In this document: positions 57,240 through 64,000 of the stretch, piece by piece
Layout of the letters: each line of letters begins with the position of its first letter
Numbering within the stretch: the stretch's first letter is position 1
Assembly (NCBI GenBank): GCA_013407085.1
Contig: JACCGJ010023303.1
Coordinates: 1-64,000 of the forward strand
DNA length: 64,000 bases
DNA from: Atriophallophorus winterbourni
Taxonomy: Eukaryota; Platyhelminthes; Trematoda; Plagiorchiida; Microphallidae
Direction: 5' to 3'
Program-made: the position numbers and the translations under genes
The notes under the pieces: generated by a model
What the model was told of the DNA's origin: nothing
Databases searched by the model: none
What the model saw: the letters and a program-made list of their open reading frames with translations, nothing else

Positions 57240-59320
57240 TTGTCTTTTTCATTCCAACAATACCAAGCTCAGGCTATTTTGTGTAGCTCGTTCTTCTGTT
57301 CAGGTTGATCAAAATGTTACACTTCTCCCGCTTTTGCTACTGTATATGTTTTTGCTAGGACTTTACGACTTTTTGTTCAATTTTTTTCAACTGGTCCCAA
57401 CCAATTTTATCTCTATGTGCATTTGTAGAAATCTTTAACTTGCGTAGTCTTCTTGAAAGTTGATCTTTTCTCGGATTGCTTGATCAACCACAGACTCGAT
57501 TTTTTAAAGGATTTTTCGCAATAGCACTATTATTGTTTGCATTTATATGATCTTTTTGACGTGTATTTTCGTACATTGTATAGGAATATTTGGAAGAAAA
57601 TTACTAACCAGTATGCTTCTATGTATGCCTGGTCAGTTCATTTTATCTACGCCAACCGGTATTTGTATTTTCTTTAAAGAAATGCAGAGAATAAAGCCTT
57701 TTTATCTGTTTACTTATGCGTTTTCAAACAGCGTAGTTTTTTGCGTAGCTTTGGGAGTGCACTGACGTTTGTTTCTCTGTGGGTGGTTGTTTTAAGGGCC
57801 AGCTGTCGTGTACAGCGTAACAAACCAGCCGTTACGGAGAGGCGGTAATAACGGTCGGGTTTTCGACGTGATTGTGTTTCCTTGACACTTTCAAATACGA
57901 AAGACTAACCATTTCGACCACACGTATACATATATAGTGTATTCCATCCCCTGCTGTTTCTTAAAAGCGTTCGCGCTGTCATCGATGAACAGGATTGCAA
58001 ATAGCTACCATTAACGGCGCTTGATCTTAGGCGATTTTGAGCGAGGGGTGTTGACGTGCATACTTTCATCCATTTACCATATCGAGCCAGTCTGAACTAA
58101 GAATCTGGCTAAGGTTGTTTAGCTTCGCAGACTGTGATGCCAAGTATAATGACAAATCGGTTTCATTCTACAAGTGTATCTCATGGCATTTGTGTTATTG
58201 TTCAATAAAATCAATTTGCAATTGATTTAACCTTTTATCGTAGAAGGATGTTTAATAACTTTAAATGCCATATTCGGTTCGGTATAAAATTCTTTCCCAC
58301 ATGTATCACCACATTGATCGTATCGTTAGTTTATGCAACCCATGTACTTAACAAAGTTTCTCTACTGCGATCGCTTTTATTTTTATCTAAGGCAGTGCAA
58401 CCTGACATTATTAGTCAGTGACAGACTATGCATGGGTCGACATGATGCCATCCTCATCGTCATGGCTCCGGATGATGATGACATCACATCGACCCACTAT
58501 CCACAGTTGGATTGATTCTGCGCCTCACTGTCAAATGTTCTAAGCATCCGCTTCAAATAGAAATCGTTAACTACGATTCTGTCTATCATTCAGCTAGAGC
58601 CCAACGTTTGCCGACTACATTTTCTAAGCATCGCTCGATCGTACACTCTTACATTGTTCTCAGTACCATCTCATTAACAATTTTGGTTGAACCACCATTC
58701 CGAGCAATCGCCTTGCTGAATCTTGCGCATTCATTAGCTTTGAATGATTTCTTGACATACTGCTTCATTGTTAGTGCAGATAGCTGCTTTGTAAATTGCA
58801 GCAATTTGTAATGGTTTACTAGACTTCTTGTTCATACACGACTGACCCCAGATCTCGATTTGGTACTGCGCTAATAACTTCATCTTGATGCATGGGTAAC
58901 AGCGTAACCCAATACACAATCTTCATAACTAGCATATGTGCTGAGCTACTGTCAGGTTACCTGTCGCTCGGACACATGTTTGGGATTGATGAATCCGTAG
59001 AAAATCAACAGCGGCCATTCTTAATAATTTCACTTCTAATGTACTCGAACTATAATATTTTACACACGAATCGCTACCACATCAACCGCTGGGAAACAAG
59101 TCTTCAGCCAAGGCTCGTGTGGAAATGCTAGCTTCAAACAAAACGAATTTACACTGTCTACGAGAAAGACATTTTTGCCCATAATTCATTCAACGAATCG
59201 TTAGCGCATGCTAGCGTCCTGGCGTTTCCAAACTACCCAAATTGATAGTTTCTGGTTAGAGATTTGCAAACTAGTTTTCCACCGATGGAAATAGTACACA
59301 TCTTCAACGATTTTAGAGTT
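57240..59320 (+). other. SUZ12 3' flank, otherwise gene-free
   Basis: The first AATAAA after the stop is at 57690-57695, 450 bp downstream, and is a reasonable SUZ12 polyadenylation signal. Beyond it nothing is recognised except weak S-like fragments near 58385 and 58935. Confidence 0.5.
57690..57695 (+). terminator. Candidate SUZ12 polyadenylation signal
   Basis: Canonical AATAAA, the first after the TAA at 57239, followed by a T-rich stretch. Confidence 0.4.
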
Positions 59321-59324
59321 GCTC

Positions 59325-59385
59325 ACATCCCCGTATACTTATCACAACCGGTCTCTGGCGTCCTCGGGTGGACATGAAAATTATG
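59325..59385 (-). repeat. F1 repeat fragment
   Basis: GTTGCTCACATCCCCGTATA, CACAACCGGTCTCTGGCG and GGTGGACATGA are the unit start and ribozyme half in minus orientation; CTGATGA is lost. Confidence 0.55.
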
Positions 59386-59639
59386 TGTTTATTCAGCCGT
59401 TAGACAGTGCAAAAGTGGCCAGCAATGTTAACGTTCACAGTCTTTGCTAAACACAATTACCACGATCAAGTTTTTGATGAACAAAGTGGATGTATATTAA
59501 CCAATAAACTTCAAGGAACTGGACTAGATTTCGGAGTTCTCGCCTCCCGAGGGTAAAGCTTAAAAATATACAATTCGTGGCTTTGCGGGTCTCGAACATA
59601 GACTCCGAGGGAATCCTGTCTCAAGCCTTCCCGAATATT

Positions 59640-59735
59640 TGTTAATCGCTTCCTGGAGAACATCATTTTAGCATGACAGTGGAAACCACAAGGGAGCAGT
59701 GTTGTTGGTGTCCCTCAATTCATTAAGGCTACTTG
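59640..59735 (+). mobile_element. RTE-like 3' UTR fragment
   Basis: GCATGACAGTGGAAACCACA, AGGGAGCAGTGTTG and TGTCCCTCAATTC are a diverged copy of the 56185-56240 RTE 3' end. Confidence 0.45.
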
Positions 59736-60689
59736 GTTGCTGTTTGCATATGTCAAAGGCGTCAGCGTCTCAATCTATTTCGTACGTATTGTCAGTTTCG
59801 CAAAAATATGTCACCGTAATTTCATGGGAGTCGTGTGTCAATCACTGATTTATTTGATGCTAGTGTTCATGCTGATGATGCTGCTCGTGGAACTTCGTGT
59901 AATGTACTCGAAACTCTGTTACCGAACTTGTCGTCAGCTAATTCGATATAGTATTGGCAATATACTCTAAATGTCAACATAAATTAAGATAGATATTGTA
60001 TGTTTTCAATTTCAATTATGATTGGCGTTACGAAAGGGCTTAAGCTGATGAAGTTCTTGATTTGCGAAATAGTTATTGTTGACCGGGTCGTAATCGATTG
60101 ACAACTGCGATCGAGAATCGGAATGATACTTACTCAAAACGTGATGGTCGAGAACTATGTTTCATTACCCTCTTGCGAAAGATATATCTGAAATTATTAG
60201 TCAATCTTATGAAGTCATGTGCGTCAAAACCATTTCAGCCAAGGTGCTGATGTAGCTGTCTCCATTTGCAAAACCACTCGTATATGATTTCTATCTGTGG
60301 AATATAGACCTGACTCAACCGTATTTGAAGACAATATATAGTGCTTGAATACATTGTCCTGAATTTATGCTATCCTCTGGATGACCATTTGTTTACACTG
60401 CAATTTCAACCAACCGACTCATTCAACAGCTAGTACCAGCTGTATCGTATATGCTTATCCGCTTGCAGCTGGACTTATAGATAAAAAATGAAATGCCACA
60501 CAAAGTGAGAGGATTCAAGCTAGCAAATATCGCATCTAGGACATTGGAAGAATGATCTGTTTTCGGCTGCGATTCATTACTGACGGTTATGCTTAGCAAA
60601 TACGAGATAATGTATTGTGGTTAGCGGGAATTTGCGATAAAGTCAAAGTGGCGTATCACCTTGTTGTTTGTACCTGATAATGCCGAACT

Positions 60690-60805
60690 ATGTGTACGTA
60701 TGTCCTGGTCATGGCAACTTGAGAATATCATCTCTCAAGTGCTGTCGTTTTCTGTGCGGTACTTGACCTAGATCCAGGCTTGTGACTCCATACTACCATA
60801 TTATG
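60690..60805 (+). repeat. S-family repeat, decayed copy
   Basis: GTCATGGCAACTTGAGAATAT, GCGGTACTTGACC, AGATCCAGGCTTGTGACTCC and ATACTACC are diverged family blocks, downstream of SUZ12. Confidence 0.55.
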
Positions 60806-60957
60806 TGCTGGAACTAACCTTGAGAAAAGTTGGGTTTACATGCACGAAGTTTGAGCAACCACAGGAAAGCACCAAACTGCATAGCTTAAAAGAGAATAAC
60901 AGGTATGATAAATCTCACTGAACTTAATCTCACGGACTTTGTCGAAAAGAGCATGTG

Positions 60958-61220
60958 GCGTGTAACTGCGCGATATGTGAACAACACTTTGCCTGGGTTG
61001 TTTGTGAGCGCATTGGTGATAAATCACATATTGTAATCCTGTATTTCGCACTGGTTCCCTGTACAAACCCTATCTAACAGTAGCTTCAAAGCCTAAATAT
61101 GTTTACCGTTTTCCCACTGCCCTGTTTTAAGCCCCGCGAAAACAAATCTTACTACCTCCGATGAGGAAGGTAAACCGTGAAACCGGTTATGTTCTATAAG
61201 TTTATATGGGATAGAGACTA
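60958..61220 (+). repeat. F1 repeat, decayed copy
   Basis: GATATGTGAACAACACTTTG, TGATAAATCAC, CCCTATCTAACAGTAGC and CCCACTGCCCTG lead to a ribozyme relic at 61152-61190 reading CTAC, CTCCGATGAGGAAGG, TAAACCGTGAAACCGG. The C3-T4 part of the core is changed, so it is inactive. Confidence 0.65.
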
Positions 61221-61269
61221 TCCTGTACGTAGGTTAATCATTATTTCGAAACGTAAATTTTATAGTTTC

Positions 61270-61460
61270 AAACATTTACATCACTCGCCCATGGGTCGTT
61301 TTTGTGCTTTTAACACTCAGTAAAGCACATTACGGTTAAGATCTACATAACCCAAACAGTGGAGACAGTAAACTAGGTTTGAACTTTGATTCAGCTGTTG
61401 AATCAGGGGCTCACACGACCAACCTGTTCAACAACATGTAAAACGGGCGTGTGGGTGTAA
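61270..61460 (-). repeat. F2 repeat, decayed copy
   Basis: ACATTTACATCACTC, TTTTTGTGCTTTTAACACTCAG, CAGTGGAGACAGTAAACTAGG and CGACCAACCTGTTCAACAAC in minus orientation. It sits back to back with the plus-strand F1 copy just upstream. Confidence 0.6.
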
Positions 61461-61479
61461 GCCTTTTAGAACATTAAAA

Positions 61480-62365
61480 ACCTTGAAAAAACTTTGAATT
61501 ACGTGCAACTGAAGAGGTTGGTCGTATCAGCCTATTCAAAAAGTAGCTTCAAAGTTCATAAATGCGTTCATTTTTCTTTTTTTCTCGGAGTTAGTTGGGA
61601 TTCGCGTTGTTTTCTCCATCAGACGCAATCATTTTGACTGATTTTCCTTTATTTAGCCATCACGAACCGCGGATTGTGAAACATTTGACATTTTTGCATG
61701 TATTAAGTATATGATTTGTATCCATTTCTGCGACAGTAGCATTAGCCTTACGCTCCTATAGACAATTTTAAAACATATATACCGCAATCGAAAGATATTC
61801 ACTCAATTTTGGAATTTTATTACAAACACAAACACTCCATTTACGTTTGTCCGTACCCCAAAGCAAGGGAGTTATCGGTAACGACGCATAAATAAAATAG
61901 ATTGGTTGTTTCTTGCTACAACTAGAACGCACAATCATAGTACACTCATTTTTCTAGTGAAATCGCGTTTCACAGATTTTTCACCAACACCATAGCCTGA
62001 AGATTTATCTGCGATTTTATTATTTCGCTGTTTTCAACCACGTAAAATAGCATCATTGCTTTGTAACGGTAAAATTATCTGAAAGATGCCAAGGGATTCC
62101 GGAGTGTTGGTATGTTAGACGTGATTTAAATATCCAGAACTAAGGTGGTCGAAAAAATCTCATGCCCGACTGTGCACGCAGCTATTATTGCAAATCATCA
62201 GCAACTAGATTACCCCAGTAAAACGAACCAAATATTACTTCCACTTCTTCTGTATCACTTCACTGATTAAGTCGCATCACACTTTCTTCACTCATGTATT
62301 CCAGTCTTTGATATGCATGCCATTCAGAAGACCATTTTTCATTTTTCACGGTGGATCACCTTTAC
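61480..62365. other. Gene-free stretch
   Basis: Only a short F2-like fragment (GAGGTTGGTCGTATCAGCC near 61512) is seen. Confidence 0.45.
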
Positions 62366-62368
62366 TCA

Positions 62369-62406
62369 CCACTACCGGTTTCTGGCTGTTTGCCGTCATC
62401 AGGTGG
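62369..62406 (-). ncRNA. Type I hammerhead ribozyme motif, F1 copy b
   Basis: Element strand: CCAC, CTGATGA, CGGC, loop AAACA, GCCA, GAAA, CCGGTA, GTGG. It is identical to copy d apart from the free position 7. The core is complete, stem I is 4/4, stem II is three G-C pairs above a C.A mismatch, and stem III is two pairs with loop CG. Confidence 0.75.
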
Positions 62407-62635
62407 AGACAGTAAGATCAAGTTTAGCGAGCCTTGAAAGGGATGGGGATGTGAGCACCACAATACATTGGTCTTTTATATGCGCCTCGAGCGCTTGGTC
62501 ATGAATCACTTTGTGATTCTGTATTTGAACATCGTGGTTTTTTGTAAGAACCCTATCTAACAGTGGCATACAAGTTTAACTTTGTTTACCGCTTTTCCAC
62601 TGTTTCAAGTCTCACTGAACCTGATCTTACTGTCT

Positions 62636-62673
62636 CCACCTGATGATGACAAACATCCAGAAACCTTTAGTGG
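62636..62673 (+). ncRNA. Type I hammerhead ribozyme motif, F1 copy c, weakened stems
   Basis: CCAC, CTGATGA, TGAC, loop AAACA, TCCA, GAAA, CCTTTA, GTGG. The core and stem I are intact. Stem II has only two pairs left and stem III lost its G at 16.2. Activity is unlikely. Confidence 0.65.
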
Positions 62674-62702
62674 TATGTAAAGGATGGGGATGTGAGTACC
62701 AC

Positions 62703-63058
62703 AATACAAGTGTAGTCCTATTTTTATCCAAAATTTACTTGTTCAAATTTTGAACGAATTTCGCCAGTCTGAAAGCGGTTTCAATAATTTTGGGGAGTGC
62801 ATTTCAAATAAAACAGAAACGTCTAGAAGAGATAACACGATAAAGGGAGTTTTAATGTCGCTATGTGGCTGCGTGTATGTTGCCAATCACATTATTATAA
62901 TGCGCTAATGATTAATTTGGGGTAGTTCATGTATGTCAAATCATTCTTTGAAGGGGGTGGAAGACCCCTCTTTAGAACCCTAGAGTAGTAGGTTGTTTGG
63001 TGTTGGAACTCTTTTAGCCACACTGCAAAAATCTAAAATTTCATCGTAAGCTTGCAAG
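62703..63058. other. Flank upstream of a candidate exon
   Basis: No repeat recognised. An acceptor-like ACTCTTTTAG at about 63016 lies 43 bases before the candidate ATG. Confidence 0.4.
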
Positions 63059-63176
63059 ATGTCCCTGCCGTTTTTCAGCACTCAATCAATGTCTGACTTA
63101 CCAAAAAGCAAGCATGAAGACGCTGTTTGGGACTCCAGCCTGCATTCAGATGCTAATCATCCACCAGTTACCACCA
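63059..63176 (+). CDS. Candidate first coding exon of an unidentified gene
   Basis: An ATG opens 39 codons plus one base, ending in a perfect donor (CCA/GTAAGT). The peptide begins MSLPFFSTQSMSDLPKSKHE and has no domain I can name. The next exon would lie beyond the window or further down. The support is only the start codon, the open frame, the donor, and an upstream acceptor-like site that would suit a spliced leader or 5' UTR intron. It could be chance. Confidence 0.35.
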
Positions 63177-64000
63177 GTAAGTTGAATTCTATTACAAATA
63201 CGCACCGTCATATTCAAATTACACTTTGGTAGGTAGTGTGGTTATTTGGTGATTCCGATTTAAAATATTAAATGTTGTGCGCATGTTAAATATTACAATC
63301 AGTAATGATAAAAGCAACCTCTCGGTGCCGGAATTTCGCACACATTTCACGCAATGGAAAAACGTGAATTCTTGAATTTCGCTGAATATACAGAGGCACG
63401 TTTCCTATCAATATGATAAAAACGTTGTTTTCGCTACATATTTTATTGAACTGCAATAGAGATTATCATCACTGTGATGTTGTTTTTGCATTCGTAAAGT
63501 TCGAAACAGCTTGAGCATTGGGATCGACATATGAGCAGAAAACATAAAAGGTTCTTAGCAGTCCGCTAGACGATTTATGACTGGTCCATGAAGTTCTCAG
63601 CGATGCATGAACTCCACCGGTCAATGGCGTTCGTCGTTCATTGTGGCCGCTCAAACGCCATCAGTTTCATCCGCCCGAACTAAAACCTGCTGGGTTACGG
63701 ATTGTTCAAAATGTGCCTTACAGATTATTAGTTCGTTTTAGTATGCTAGGTAGTTTGAATTTCTGATATCTCTGTCCGAACTCAAATTAAAGTTGCTGCT
63801 ACTCTCGCTAAAACCGTGAATTTTGAATGCGAATATCATGGTGAATTATAATGGCATTGCTATTCCACTATCATTGGTATATGCTACCTGCCTACAAGGC
63901 TTATGATTAATTTAGCGGATTATTCGAACTACCTTGCTCAAATAAAATATAGGGCCTTTACTGGAATTCATCTTATATTATATAGTTTCATGTAATTAGC
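63177..64000. other. Gene-free end of the window
   Basis: Nothing recognised. The short minus-strand frame 63469-63654 has no recognisable content. Confidence 0.45.

Larger units (their letters stand above)
62366..62702 (+). repeat. F1 hammerhead repeat with inverted ribozyme stub, best-preserved copy
   Basis: 62366-62437 is a minus-strand end of the unit including a whole ribozyme. It is joined to a plus-strand unit that begins GGGATGGGGATGTGAGCACC (62438), has its own ribozyme at 62636-62673, and ends in the same unit-start motif (62681-62700). The two unit-start motifs are 243 bp apart. The hairpins AATCAC/GTGATT and AACAGTGG/CCACTGTT are intact. Confidence 0.88.

Noticed and set aside
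1..64000. CRISPR-like or bacterial operon features
   Set aside because: The regular ~240-bp arrays are ribozyme units, and the genes have introns; nothing prokaryotic is present.

Overview
The window is animal nuclear DNA, AT-rich, with long introns and a heavy load of retroelements. I read it as a parasitic flatworm, most likely a digenean trematode (fluke); the species cannot be told. The reasons are two intron-containing bilaterian regulatory genes, LINEs of CR1 and RTE type, a Gypsy-type LTR element, and short hammerhead-ribozyme repeats of the kind known from schistosomes. The flatworm call is inference. The two gene identifications are read directly from protein motifs.

Layout. 0-12 kb: gene-free, with arrays and single copies of two related repeats, here called F1 and F2, each carrying a minimal type I hammerhead ribozyme; also a 46-bp-arm palindrome at 10751-10880. 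12.5-16.5 kb (+): a three-exon HMX (NKL-class) homeobox gene; the joined exons give a 599-residue open frame. 18.99-21.82 kb (-): a decayed CR1-like LINE joined at its 5' side to an F1 repeat (21822-22125). 25.24-29.65 kb (-): a nearly intact CR1-like LINE with two overlapping ORFs, a single frameshift in ORF2, and a short tandem 3' tail. 33.4-36.6 kb (-): a Gypsy-type LTR element with 184-bp LTRs, in which gag runs straight into integrase and protease/RT/RNase H are missing. 39.8-43.3 kb (+): CR1 relics, two of them in tandem. 43.84-57.24 kb (+): a nine-exon SUZ12 gene (Polycomb PRC2 subunit), 945 residues when joined, whose introns are filled with a SINE-like repeat (S family), RTE fragments and F1 copies. 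57-63 kb: gene-free with more F1/F2. 63059-63176: a possible first coding exon of another gene running off the window.

The most interesting signal is the F1/F2 system. About a dozen loci carry the core CTGANGA / short stem II / GAAA / short stem III / stem I in the right order. Units repeat head to tail every 220-246 bp. At three loci a short inverted stub is joined to a sense unit, and the stub is the sequence that would lie immediately upstream in a multimeric RNA, as expected from twin-primed reverse transcription by a LINE. This matches retrozyme-like or Sm-alpha-like mobile ribozyme elements copied from multimeric or circular RNA.

The two host genes do not obviously act together: HMX is a sequence-specific neural/sensory transcription factor, and SUZ12 is a chromatin silencer scaffold. 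No tRNA, rRNA, CRISPR or bacterial-type feature was seen.
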